DNA from: Haberlea rhodopensis
Lineage: Eukaryota; Streptophyta; Magnoliopsida; Lamiales; Gesneriaceae
DNA length: 64,000 bases
Assembly (NCBI GenBank): GCA_907163345.1
Contig: CAJQUN010000035.1
Span: 3,407,973-3,471,972, forward strand
Reading direction: 5' to 3'
Made by a program: the position numbers and the translations under genes. This document shows, piece after piece, positions 11,672-22,880 of this stretch. Each line of letters opens with the position of its first letter. Positions within the stretch are counted from its first letter, which is position 1. The notes below the pieces were generated by a model that saw only the letters and a list, made by a program, of their open reading frames with translations, ran no database searches and was not told where the DNA came from.

Positions 11672-12778
11672 ATGGCAACTAACAACGTAACAAGCACTTT
11701 ATCACTGCGATCGGTCCTTGAGAAGGACAAATTAAATGGGACAAATTTCCTAGACTGGCATAGGAACTTGAGGATAGTCCTCAAACAAGAAAAGAAACAA
11801 TATGTCCTAGAGGAACCCTTACCTGCTGAGGAACCTCCCCTAACGGCTACAAGAGCCGATAAAGATGCTTACAAGAAGCATCAAAGTGACACACTTGATG
11901 TTGGGTGCCTTATGCTTGCCACCATGAACTCTGAGCTTCAGAAGCAACATGAGGAAATGGAGGCGTTTGATATGATCGAGCATCTTAAGCAACTGTACCA
12001 ACAACAAGCAAGACAAGAGAGGTATGACGTCTCTAAGGCGTTATTCCAGTGTAGAATGGTAGAAGGAAGTCTGGTTGGTGCTCATGTACTCAAGATGATT
12101 GGGTATATTGAGAATCTGGAGAAGCTGGGTTTTCCTTTGGACCAAGAGTTGGCCACTGACGTGATCTTGCAATCGTTGCCTGAAAGCTTCAGTCAATTTG
12201 TCTTAAATTACAATATGATTGAAATTGAAAAGACACTACCACAGTTACTTGGCATGCTTAGAACTTTTGAAGCAAATAGCAAGAAGTCTAAAACTACAAA
12301 TGTTCTTATTGTGAATAAGAGCAAAGGAAAGACTAAAGCTAAGAACTTCAAGAAAAACAAGGTCTTTGTTAAATCTAAGCCAAAGTCATCTGCACTGAAA
12401 CCAAAGGGAGGGATAGCGAAGGAAGGGAACTGTTTCCATTGCGGTGAGACCGGCCATTGGAAAAGAAACTGCAAAGTATATCTGGAGGATCTAAAGAAAG
12501 GAAGTGTGACTTCCACTTCAGGTATTTTTGTTATAGAAGTCAATTTATCTACTTCTTCATCATGGGTATTAGATACTGGATGTGGATCTCACATTTGTGT
12601 AAATGTGCAGGACCTCAAAAAGAGTAGATTGTTGGCGAAATGCGAAGTTGATCTCCGAGTTGGAAATGGAGCAAGAGTTGCTGCATTAGCTATAGGAGAT
12701 TATTATTTATCTTTGCCTTCTGGTTTATCGTTGATTTTAAAAGACTGTTATTTTGTGCCATCTATTACCAAAACATAA
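11672..12778 (+). CDS. Copia A gag and protease, truncated by frameshift
   Basis: The 368-codon frame starts at ATG 11672 (CCATGGCA context). Gag forms the virus-like particle, and its UBN2-type capsid region occupies about residues 10-200. A lysine-rich stretch (205-245) precedes a CCHC zinc knuckle at 254-267 (CFHCGETGHWKRNC). The aspartic protease active site is the DTG at 301-303. The frame stops at 12776-12778, and the protein continues in another frame (conserved Copia linker then integrase), so a 1-base indel near 12770 separates it from pol. In an intact Copia element gag and pol form one polyprotein. Confidence 0.9.
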   Translation: MATNNVTSTLSLRSVLEKDKLNGTNFLDWHRNLRIVLKQEKKQYVLEEPLPAEEPPLTATRADKDAYKKHQSDTLDVGCLMLATMNSELQKQHEEMEAFDMIEHLKQLYQQQARQERYDVSKALFQCRMVEGSLVGAHVLKMIGYIENLEKLGFPLDQELATDVILQSLPESFSQFVLNYNMIEIEKTLPQLLGMLRTFEANSKKSKTTNVLIVNKSKGKTKAKNFKKNKVFVKSKPKSSALKPKGGIAKEGNCFHCGETGHWKRNCKVYLEDLKKGSVTSTSGIFVIEVNLSTSSSWVLDTGCGSHICVNVQDLKKSRLLAKCEVDLRVGNGARVAALAIGDYYLSLPSGLSLILKDCYFVPSITKT

Positions 12779-13995
12779 TTTCTATTTCTTGTTTAGACAA
12801 GTGTGGTTTTTCATTTATAATAAAGGACAACTGTTGTTCTATTTATTTAAATGATATGTTTTATGCTAGTGCACAAATGGTGAATGGTCTTTATTTATTA
12901 AATCTTGATATGCCTATCTATAACATAAATACTAAAAGGATTAAAAATAATGATTGTAATCCGACTTATCTCTGGCATTGTCGCTTGGGCCACATAAACG
13001 AAAACCGCATATCTAAACTTCATAAGGATGGAGTATTAGATTCATTTGATTTTGAATCATATGAAACATGCGAATCTTGTTTAATGGGCAAGATGACTAA
13101 AGCCCCTTTCAAGGGACATGTTGAAAGGGCAAATGTTTTATTGGGACTAATACATAGTGATGTATGTGGACCAATAAATACACAAGCTAGAGGTGGTTTT
13201 CAATACTTCGTTACATTTACTGATGACCTCAGTAGATATGGGTATGTGTACCTAATGAAGCATAAGCATGAAACCTTTGAAAGGTTCAAAGATTTCAAGA
13301 ATGAAGTACAAAACCAACTTGGCAAAAGTATCAAAATCCTTCGATCAGATCGAGGAGGTGAATACTTAAGCCAAGAGTTTCATGACTATCTAAAGGAGTG
13401 TGGGATAGTCCCACAACTCACTCCTCCGTATACCCCACAATGGAATGGTGTATCCGAGAGGAGAAATCGAACCTTGTTAGACATGGTTAGATCAATGATG
13501 AGTCATGCAGATCTTCCAATATCATTTTGGGGACACGCTCTAGAAACAGCGATTTTCTTACTGAACTGTGTTCCATCTAAATCAGTGGAAAAGACACCAT
13601 ATGAGATATGGACTGGGAAGCGTCCTAGTATGTCTTTTATGAAGATTTGGGGTTGTGAGGCTTTCGTTAGACGTCACACCACTAACAAACTTGGACCCAA
13701 ATCTGATAAGTGTTTATTTGTGGGGTATCCTAAGGAAACGAAAGGATACTATTTCTATTATCCCACCGAGAACAAAGTAGTTGTTGCTCGGACTGGTGTA
13801 TTTCTTGAAAGAGAATTTATTTCTAGAAAAACCAGTGGGAGAAAAATAGAACTTAGTGAAGTTCAACCACAAGAAAACACTGAACCTGATATTGAGATGG
13901 AAACAGAGCAGGCACCGCAAGCTGTTGTGGAAGAAGTACCTGCTCAAGAGACACAAGCCCAGCGTAGGTCTGTAAGAGAACACCGAGAGCCATAG
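12779..13995 (+). pseudogene. Copia A integrase segment
   Basis: The frame open from about 12779 (first ATG 12856) to a TAG at 13993-13995 encodes the pre-integrase HHCC zinc domain (WHCRLGHINE ... CESCLMGK), the catalytic core with D in LIHSDVCG, D in RSDRGGEY and E in GVSERRNRT, and the conserved KTPYEIWTGKRPS and WGCEAFVRR blocks. The TAG interrupts the linker just before the RT domain, and the same frame continues after it, so it is a nonsense mutation rather than a domain end. Confidence 0.9.
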
Positions 13996-15341
13996 AGATA
14001 TGGATTTCTTGTGACTCAACAAGGTGACTTACTACTTATTGATGAGGATGAGCCGTCATCTTATCAACAAGCTATAATGGGCACTGATTCTGAGAAATGG
14101 CAAGAAGCCATGAAATCTGAGATGGAATCCATGTATGCAAACCAAGTATGGACTTTGGTTGATCCACCTGAACGGGTACGACCCATAGGGTGCAAATGGA
14201 TTTTCAAGAAAAAGACCGATATGGATGGTAATGTACAAACCTATAAAGGTCGGTTGGTTGCAAAAGGATTCAAACAAATTCATGGTATTGACTATGATGA
14301 AACCTTTTCACCAGTGGCCATGGTTAAATCCATAAGGATCTTGCTTGCAATAGCTGCATTTCATGACTATGAAATCTGGCAGATGGATGTCAAAACAGCT
14401 TTCCTTAATGGAAATCTGCTCGAGGATGTGTACATGACACAGCCCGAGGGTTTTGTCGATCCAAAGGATGCTGGAAAGATATGCAAGCTACAACGATCCA
14501 TTTATGGATTGAAGCAAGCTTCTCGGAGTTGGAATCTTCGTTTTGATGATGCAATCAAAGAGTTTGGTTTTATCAAAAACGAAGATGAACCTTGTGTCTA
14601 CAAGAAGGTCAGTGGGAGCGTAATCATTTTCTTAGTGTTGTATGTAGATGACATACTTCTCATTGGGAATGATATCCCTGCCTTACAATCTGTAAATATT
14701 TGGCTAGGGAATTGCTTTTCGATGAAAGACTTGGGAGAAGCCACCTATGTATTAGGAATCAAGATCTATAGAGATAGATCGAGAAGGCTTCTTGGCCTAA
14801 GTCAAAGTACATACATAGACAAAGTGCTTAAAAGGTTTAGCATGCAAGAATCAAAGAAAGGATTCGTGCCTATGACGCATGGTATTTATCTCTCGAAGGA
14901 ACAGTGTCCTTCAACACCAGATGAGAGACAACGCATGAGTAAGATTCCATATGCGTCAGCAATTGGATCTATCATGTATGCCATGATATGTACTCGTCCC
15001 GATGTATCGTACTTTGAGCATGACGAGCAGATATCAAGTTGATCCAGGTGAAGGTCACTGGATTGCTGTCAAGAATATCGTGAAGTACTTGAGAAGAACT
15101 AAGGATACATTCTTGATTTATGGAGGTGAGGAAGAGCTCAATGTAATGGGTTACACTGATGCAAGCTTCCAAACCGACAAAGATGATTTTCGATCACAAT
15201 CAGGATATGTGTTTTGCCAAAGATATGCAAAGTACCAACAGATGATAATGTATCTGACCCATTGACGAAGCCACTGTCACAGCAGAAGCGTGATCGTCAT
15301 ACTAGATCTCTAGGCATTAGGTATATGTCTGAGTGGTCTTA
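13996..15341 (+). pseudogene. Copia A reverse transcriptase and deleted RNase H
   Basis: RT motifs are present in order: KWIFKKK, RLVAKGF, DVKTAFLNG, IYGLKQA and the catalytic YVDDIL. The frame shifts near 15010 within the TRPDVSY..LSMTSRYQ region, is open again at 15002-15265, and RNase H starts with GYTDASFQTDKDDF. From about 15217 the sequence jumps from SQSGYVF directly to the C-terminal block CKVPTDDNVSDPLTKPLS, so the central RNase H, including most catalytic residues, is deleted. The last codons (RYMSEWS, stop) end at about 15341. Confidence 0.9.
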
Positions 15342-15344
15342 GTG

Positions 15345-15357
15345 CAAGTGGGAGATT
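15345..15357 (+). other. Polypurine tract of Copia A
   Basis: AAGTGGGAGATT lies directly before the 3' LTR start at 15358, where plus-strand DNA synthesis is primed. Confidence 0.8.
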
Positions 15358-16874
15358 TGTTGGGATATGCCCTAAGACAAGTCATTAGATGATTGTTTTG
15401 ACATACAATGTTTATGATTTTATGAATGACAATTCATTATTATATATTATTCTTTTAACTGTGCAATGTGAATTAATATATATGTTAATGTCCTTAGAAT
15501 AATAGATGTCCCTAGTCAAGTATTATCATGAATAGGGATAATGATAATACGTAGAGACTAGTATGTGTTGATTGATGAATTGTTCATTGATATGAGATAT
15601 CAAATCAACACATGGGTACATGTTAGAGAACGATGTACTGGACAGACCCACCATGAGAATGCAACATGGATAGTTATATGATCGCCATATGCAATTCTCA
15701 TAGTGATAATAATGTATGTAATCCTTACGACTTGTGATCATCAGAGATCCCAACATAAGGAGTTATGTATCTTGATATCGTCAAACGTTACCAGTAACAG
15801 GGTAAACTATAAAGGCGACTATTGGATACACTACGAATTATGTAGATGGATGTTGACTGATCGAGATAGGATTTGTCCCTCCTATATAACAGGAGAAGTG
15901 TTTGGCCCTTGATCAAGTGAGAACTAAAATGCATGGCCATGCTCGAACGAGTCGATATGAGATATCGAGCTTATTCGTTTATTCTAGTTCTACTTGGGGA
16001 TCAAGAAATAAAGATTGAATATACGAGTATGACTATTCCATGACTCGTGTTCAATCTAAACACAAAGGACAAAGGGATTAAGTTACATGGTTAATATTAT
16101 CACAAGTTCTAAAGGTTATGTCGAGTCATTGACATTCTTGTAATTTGGGTAGCATTGATGTGTTGCTAGATACCGCTCATTGCTTGCGACATAAAATGAG
16201 ATTTTATGTCACTGCCAACATTACAAGATCCTATCGGGTCGCACAAAAGATTAAATCGAGAAGGGAAATTAAATTCATTGGATGAATTAATTAATTAAGA
16301 AGAGTCTTAACTAAAAGATTATAAGGATTTAATTAAATCATGGGTTTGGGCCCATGAGGCTTTAAGAAAACCTTAAACCTTAATTAAATCTTATAATATA
16401 AATACAAGGTGATTAATTAGATTAAAGAGAGACATCAAAAACCTAGCCACAAAAGCAAGGTGCTCTTGGCCACCTCCTAAGAGAAGCTCACGGCCGCCTC
16501 AAAGAATTCCAAGGAGCTCTCGGTTTCTTCCTTGATAGCCGAAGAGAGACTTGGTGAATTGAGGCGATCGTTCGATTTAGAATCGAGTGTGCTTCTTGTT
16601 CCGGTTTAAGAACGAGTCTAGCAACTTGTTCTTAGACTATCCCTTCACCCGATTTGATCGTGTGGATACCGTAGAGGCAAAACTTGATAAGTTTTGCTTG
16701 TGACTCGAAGAAGGCATTGGACGTGGTGCTGCTCCGTGGAATCTGCTCAAACACGCTACAAGGGTGAGACCTTTGATTCCTTTATCCGATATGAATCCCT
16801 TTGTATAGATCCGGTGTCTAGTAATCCATAATTATTTTATTCCGCTGCGTTGTATGCTCATTGGATTACTTACA
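15358..16874 (+). repeat. 3' LTR of Copia A
   Basis: 1517 bp, nearly identical to 8467-9998. Its last 80 bases diverge most from the 5' copy (around 16815-16860), then both end in TTGGATTACTTACA. It is followed by the target duplication GGAAG. Confidence 0.93.
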
Positions 16875-17054
16875 GGAAGGACTATTGTTTTACTTAATTT
16901 CATATATATGAAGTATAAAATTATATATTTCTTTGTTTTATATGTATAAAGCTTACACACAATTTATATTTATTCATAAATATCAAAATGCATGCATTGA
17001 TTACTGCTCAAATATATATTATATATGCATGCATTGACTACTGCTCAAATATAT

Positions 17055-17445
17055 AGATAATCAATGAATGTAATTACATGCATCGGTAAACTAGGGGCGC
17101 ATGTAATTTACATGCACCGTTATATGTTGCTTGCTTGTTGATCTTATAACAAATTAAAGATACAATATACTGGTGATGAAGACCTGAAAGGACCTTATAC
17201 TCTCTCCGCGCTTGTACAAAAGAGTAAATGATACTAATTTGAGAAACAATGCAAATTTTGAGTCTACCGGTATGTAATTTACATGCACCGGCAGACTATA
17301 GGTGCATGTAAATTACATGCACCGGTAACATTTTGAGTCTACCGGTGCATGTAATTTAGATGCACCGGCAGACTATAGGTGCATGTAAATTACATGCCCC
17401 GATAGACTAGTGGTGCATGTAATTTACATGCATCTATATGTGTTG
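17055..17445. repeat. Second cluster of GTGCATGTAA/TTACATGCAC palindromes
   Basis: At least six palindromes of the same kind as at 7275-8425 occur here. The interval 17075-17345 also shares its unique spacer with 8125-8385 (TGTTGCTTGCTTGTTGATC through CTCTCTCCGCGCTTGTA), so this is a duplicated block and not just the same short motif. The flank between the clusters received Copia A. Confidence 0.85.
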
Positions 17446-17794
17446 CATGCTTGTTTAAAATTGTTAGTTCTTCAACTTTGATTTGAGAAGATAAGATTGT
17501 GTTACCCTACTGATATATTGTCAGGAATTTAATATACGCATCGTTTATGTTATTATAGGACATTCCACTAATGTAGTGACATGATGTCTGAAAGTTTAGC
17601 AATGAAAACAATATGTAACAAATGAAAATGGAATTTTAGAGTCTATTTTTTACTTGGTATATTATACATAAACAAATGAAAGTGAAAAAAAAATAAATCA
17701 AAACTTTTCGAATGAGATGATATGTTGTTTATCTTTTCCAAATTTGCTATAAAAAAAATTGTTTACCTAAAGAGGTATTTTAGCAAACACATAA
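17446..17794. other. Intergenic, nothing supported
   Basis: AT-rich DNA between the palindrome cluster and the Gypsy element; no gene, RNA or clear repeat is visible. Confidence 0.5.
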
Positions 17795-19731
17795 TGTAAT
17801 GCCTCGATTTGTTTTATACACATATGATGTGATTATGGTGTAATTATATCAAATGGCGGTATGATAATGGAGTGGAACCAAGAATGAATTAATACATGTA
17901 TGAAATGATATATGGCAAGGAATGAAACATGGTGTACAATGATTTGAATAGTAACATATCAAGCAACATGAACTAGTAGGCATTTGAATATGCATGTGAA
18001 TTTAATTTGAATTGGAGTTGCATTTGAATTTGGATTTCATCTTCATGTACATGTTACTTAACATGTCATTAACTCCAAATGACATGATATCAAGTGATTT
18101 AGGGAGCTAATGACCTTATATCAAGTGAGTTATGGAGGAGAATCACATAGTTTCTCATCTTTCACCTACCAAAACACTACACAAGCTCCTCTCCATCTCT
18201 TTCAAGTTCTTTTTGGTTTGAGCTTGGGATTCACTTGTGAATTGAGCTAGGAAGTTGTGTGAAGTGAAATTGTACAATCTTGGTAAGGAATTTATGCTTT
18301 TAAGATTGATTTGTGTAGTGGTGTAGTAGTTATGTGAAATGAAATCCAAAACTATGCAAGCTTAGAATCATAACATGTTTATATGCCAAGAATTGGATTC
18401 TAATATGGTGAAAACATGTTGTTATGTTATTAGAGAGTGCATGAAACTTGTTTACATGTTGAATTTCGAGTTATAGGAGAAGAGCTAGGAAGATAAGCTC
18501 AAAATCGCCATGTTTTTCAAGAAAACAGAGTAGGCGATCGATCGCGACGTATGAGGCAATCGATCGCCTGTGGCTAAACATGAGTGTGGCGGTGCATTGA
18601 GCGATCGATCGCTTCATGTGGCAATCGATCGCCTTGAGGCAGTATGTTTTCCAAAGGGGAGGCGACCGATCGCGTGAAAGTAAGAGATCGATCGCCTAGG
18701 ACCAAACCTTTAGGCGATCGATCGCCTCAAAACATGAGATCGATCGCCAGGGTCCAGAATTGGAAAAATGTTATATTTTTATAGAATTTGATTTTAATGC
18801 CTATGATAACATGATATATTGTTGGCATTGTTGTAGCATCATCTCAAGGGACGGGACAACGAGGCAATTAGCCAGTGACGCCTAATTTAAATCATTTGTG
18901 TCGCAGTACAGGTACGTGTTGACGTACGGAGTATAGATATTATGTGATGATGATGTTATGGTTTTGATATCATATGATTTATGTTAGCTTTGTGTCATAT
19001 GATTGGTAGTATCATATGCATGTACATACATGGATTTCATATGATTGGGATGGATGCCTTGATAGATATGTGTAAATGCTTTGGTAAGATCATTGCCTTG
19101 ATTGATATGTCAGGTTTGATATATGCTTTGGCTGGGATCGTTGCCACGATAGATATACTACATATGCTTTGGCTTGAGAGATATACGCCTGGTTTGGGTA
19201 TATGCTCTGGCTATTATCACAGATGAGTACGGTACTATGATATGTGCTGCTAATATGAAGATGTGATGTTGTTCCACTGACATATTGAGCTGAATAGGCA
19301 TATCATATTGGGCTCGTGATAATAGGGTGCTTGATGAGACATGTCATGACATAGTTGCATTTGTTGATGCATGAGACAGAGCATTCACATTTGATATGAT
19401 TATTATTGCTTTATCATTGATATTGTGTTTTGATATCACACTGAGATAGTTGTTTATCTATACTCACGTTGTGTGAATGTTTCTGTAGGGACTCATAGAT
19501 GTGGGAGGACGGGATGTGAGTCATTTTCCGCTGCGAGCTGAACCACTGCCTAGGAGTTATCTTGTAGTAGGTTGTTGTTTGTACCTATGATGTGTAGTGG
19601 ATAGGTTTTTATAAACCCTGTAACAACTTAACTAGTACGATACTCTTAATTAGTGCTTGTTATTACTTAATTCTGACTCACATATGTATGTTAACATGAT
19701 ACATAATGGATTAAGTAACGGGGACCCCACA
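17795..19731 (+). repeat. 5' LTR of the Gypsy element
   Basis: 1937 bp, nearly identical to 24570-26510. Both LTRs contain the GATCGATCGC array and several short frames that are not genes (for example 18981-19226). Confidence 0.95.
18533..18750. repeat. GCGATCGATCGC palindrome array inside the LTR
   Basis: Eight copies of GCGATCGATCGC or one-base variants (GCAATCGATCGCC, GCGACCGATCGC, GAGATCGATCGCC) occur in about 220 bases, at spacings of roughly 20-40 bases. The same array is at 25315-25529 in the other LTR. Each copy is self-complementary. Function unknown. Confidence 0.9.
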
Positions 19732-19735
19732 TTAG

Positions 19736-19746
19736 TGGTATCAGAG
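19736..19746 (+). other. Primer-binding site of the Gypsy element
   Basis: TGGTATCAGAG starts five bases after the LTR end and matches the initiator tRNA-Met complement. Confidence 0.9.
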
Positions 19747-19915
19747 TAGTGGTTCGAGAACGGGAGGAACATGGGTAGAGGAAGTGTATTAGGGAGTTAC
19801 CTAAACACTTGAAAACATGTTGAGAATGGTCATATCATGTTAGGATTTGTAATGTAATGTTCTTCTAACATGTTTTATCATTTTGAATGTTCTTGTTAAC
19901 CCGTGATATACAGTT

Positions 19916-21135
19916 ATGAGAGACAGAGGGTATCATGAGGATGTTGGGGATGCCATAAGTGGCAATGCTAGTGTGAGGATGGCGTCTGTGCCACCACCAC
20001 CACTTGAGCAAGGGCCAGTGGAACAGGTATTGTTGCCGGGGAAATTAACATTGACGCAATTTCTGAGTTATCAGCCACCCAGGTTTGAGGGTACTGAATC
20101 AGGGGAACTGGCAGAGGAGTGGCTAGAACGTGTGGAACAGATATTTGTATCAGCATTGTGTGCCAAGATTGCTTGGTTACGCTTAGCTGAATTCCAGTTA
20201 GCGAAGAAAGCTATGATGTGGTGGAAATCCACAGTGCTTGAGCTGAGGGCTCAAGGACAGACAGTTAACTGTGATGTGTTTAGAACGAAGTTTCTTGAGC
20301 ATTATTTCTCTGTTGCTGCAAGGCAGAGGAAAGAGGATGAATTTACAAACTTGAGACAGGGATCAATGACAGAATCGGACTATGCTGTACAATATTCTTC
20401 TTTGCTCCGGTATGTGCCACATATTGCTGTAAACACAAAGGCAAAGATCAGACAATTTGTGAAAGGTTTGAGGCCTGAATTGTTTGATAGGGTCATGTCC
20501 AATAACCCTACATCATATGAAGAAGCATTGACTAGAGCCGAGATGGCTGAGATTGCCGTAGGGGTATACAAAGATGTTAGACAAGCCCAACCACCTACAT
20601 CTGAGAGTATGAGACCTAAAGGAGAACCATTTAAATCACCACGAGGTGGTGCATCTTCCTCTTGATTTAGTGGAAAACGGTTTACAATGCGAAAGGGTGG
20701 TGAACGAGGTTCAAAAGGACAGTCCCAAGGAAGCAGTAGTAGTAGTGGACGAGGATTACAATGTTTTAAATGTGGAGGGCACATTTTCAAAGAAATTGTC
20801 CACAGTTTGATACAGTGGTTTGTTTCCGTTGTGGGAAGACAGGACATGTGATCCGTGATTGTTCTCAAGTGGGTGGACAACAGAGAAGAGGACACATGTC
20901 AGAGAATACAGTACAACAGAGACCACAGGGTGTACCACAATCTGGTGGAGGACAGAGGGCAGGACCACCTCAGGCTCAGGTATATGCACTAAACAGGAAG
21001 GAAGCAGAGGCAGCTCCTGATGATGTGATAGCTGGTAAGTGTACTTTATTTACTTATCCAACCTTACTTTTGATTGATACTGGTGCATCACATTCTTTTG
21101 TTGCACAAAATTTTATTGACCGGTATCATATATGA
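19916..21135 (+). pseudogene. Gypsy gag and protease, interrupted
   Basis: The frame begins at ATG 19916 with a glutamine/proline-containing start and the retrotransposon gag domain (FLSYQPPRFEGTE ... AEEWLERVEQIF ... WWKSTV ... FRTKFLEHYF ... FVKGLRPEL, about residues 40-210). A TGA at 20663-20665 interrupts it, and a frameshift near 20765 lies between the first zinc knuckle (CFKCGG) and the continuation. The second CCHC knuckle is CFRCGKTGHVIRDC. The protease active site is in LLIDTGASHSFV near 21075. A TGA at 21133-21135 ends this frame inside the protease domain. Confidence 0.88.
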
Positions 21136-22880
21136 TCGTCTCCACTGTTGATGCCTCTTTATGTTTCGACACCCATGGGAACTACTGTGATGGCTTGTCA
21201 GAGTGTGTGATTGTGATATTCAGTTTGAGACTGAGTATGGATTACAAGCTGATTTGATTGTGTTAGATATGACAGATTTTGATTGCATCATTGGAATCGA
21301 TGTGTTGAGTAAATATCAGTCTGTTGTGGATTGTTGTCAGAAGATAGTGAGATTTCAGTCTGATACTGGAAATCAATGGTTCTTCTATGGCCAGGGATCG
21401 AGGGCAAGGATTCCTTTGATATCAGCAATCCGAATGTCGCTTTTGTTGGAACGTGGACATGCAGGATATTTGATTTATGCTCTTGATGCAACTGAACAGA
21501 AAGAAAGGAAAGTGGAGGAGATACCAGTGGTTGCAGAATATGCGGATGTGTTTCCAGATGAGATACCTGGATTCCCACCGAGTCGAGAAGTGGAATTTGG
21601 TATTGATTTGATACCTGGTACTTCTGCAATTTCACGAGCTCCTTATCGGATGGCACCAACTGAATTGAAAGAATTGAAAACTCAATTGCAAGACTTATTG
21701 GACAAGGGGTACATACGTCCTAGTGTATCGCCTTGGGGTGCTCCAGTTTTATTTGTTAAGAAGAAGGATGGGACAATGCGAATGTGTATTGACTATCGAC
21801 AATTGAACAAGGTAACAATAAAGAATAAACATCATATTCCTCGTATTGATGATTTGTTTGATCAGTTGCAAGGATCAAGGATTTATTCTAAGATTGATTT
21901 GAGGTCAGAATATCATCAAATACGTGTGAGGGAAGGAGATATACAGAAGACAGCATTCAGAACTCGTTATGGACATTATGAGTTTCTCGTGATGCCATTT
22001 GGAGTGACAAATGTTCCCGCTGTCTTTATGAGTTTAATGAATCGTGTGTTCCAGGAATACCTTGATCGTTTTGTCATTGTCTTTATCGATGATATACTGA
22101 TCTATTCACAGAGTGATGCAGAACATGTTCAACATTTGCATATGGTATTGCAATTGTTGAGGACACATCAGTTATATGCCAAACTCAGTAAGTGTGAGTT
22201 TTGGTTGACTAGTGTCGGCTTTTTGGGGCATGTAATTGCAGAAGAAGGTATATCAGTTGATCCGAAGAAAATTGAAGCAGTGTTGAATTGGTCAGCACCT
22301 ACTTCTGTGCCAGAGATTCGTAGTTTCTTGGGTTTGGCTGGCTATTATAGGCGATTAGTTGAGGGATTTTCATCAATTGCCAAACCATTGACACAATTGA
22401 CACAGAAAGGAGTACCGTTTCGATGGTCGGAGGCATGTGAGCATAGTTTTCAGGAATTGAAACATCGATTAACTACAGCTTCAGTTTTGATTATTCCATC
22501 GGAGCATGACAGGTTTGCCTTATATACTGATGCATCATTACTCGGTTTGGGTTGTGTATTGATGCAGGATAAACATGTAGTGGCTTATGCATCACGACAA
22601 TTGAAGCCACATGAAATGAGATATCCAGTAGGTATGGAAATAAATGCACATTCATATCCCCGGCTCGCACTCGACATGATCTGGAATTAGCTGCCATTGT
22701 CTTTGCCTTAAAGATATGGCGACATTATTTATATGGTACATCGTTTACCATATATACAGATCATAAGAGTTTAAAGTTTTTATTCACTCAAGCAGAGTTG
22801 AATATGAGACAAAGAAGATGGATGGATCTGTTGAAAGATTATGATTGTGAGATTGAAAGGCTAATCTTACAGCAGATGCC
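21136..22880 (+). pseudogene. Gypsy reverse transcriptase and RNase H, interrupted
   Basis: The long open frame 21203-22690 has the end of protease (DFDCIIGIDVLSKY), then RT with the YRMAPTELKELK start, FVKKKDGTMRMCIDYRQLN, LRSEYHQIRV (the usual G of SGYHQ is E), VMPFGVTN and the catalytic FIDDILIYS, then RNase H starting LYTDASLLGLGCVL. Extra sequence of about 47 bases at 22632-22678 interrupts RNase H and shifts the frame before HDLELAAIVFALKIW (from 22672). A short deletion near 22857 removes the usual linker before NLTADALSRK. All core motifs survive, but not in one frame. Confidence 0.9.

Larger units (their letters stand above)
8467..16874 (+). mobile_element. Copia A: full-length but broken Ty1/copia LTR retrotransposon
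   Basis: The element is bounded by direct LTRs starting TGTTGGGATATGCC and ending GGATTACTTACA, with a perfect 5-bp target duplication GGAAG at 8462-8466 and 16875-16879. Order inside: PBS, long leader, gag with zinc knuckle, protease, integrase, reverse transcriptase, RNase H, PPT. Integrase before RT defines Copia. The 1.5-kb LTRs and the TGTTGGGATATGCCC start resemble the Angela lineage (inference). Coding is disrupted by a frameshift near 12770, an in-frame TAG at 13993-13995, a frameshift near 15010 and a deletion in RNase H near 15217. It inserted beside the palindrome array. Confidence 0.95.

Noticed and set aside
13993..13995. TAG in Copia A as programmed readthrough between integrase and RT
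   Set aside because: Other Copia elements have no stop there, and the same element has additional frameshifts and a deletion, so simple decay is more likely.
18981..19226. 81-codon frame as a small protein
   Set aside because: It lies inside the Gypsy LTR and recurs at 25760-26005.
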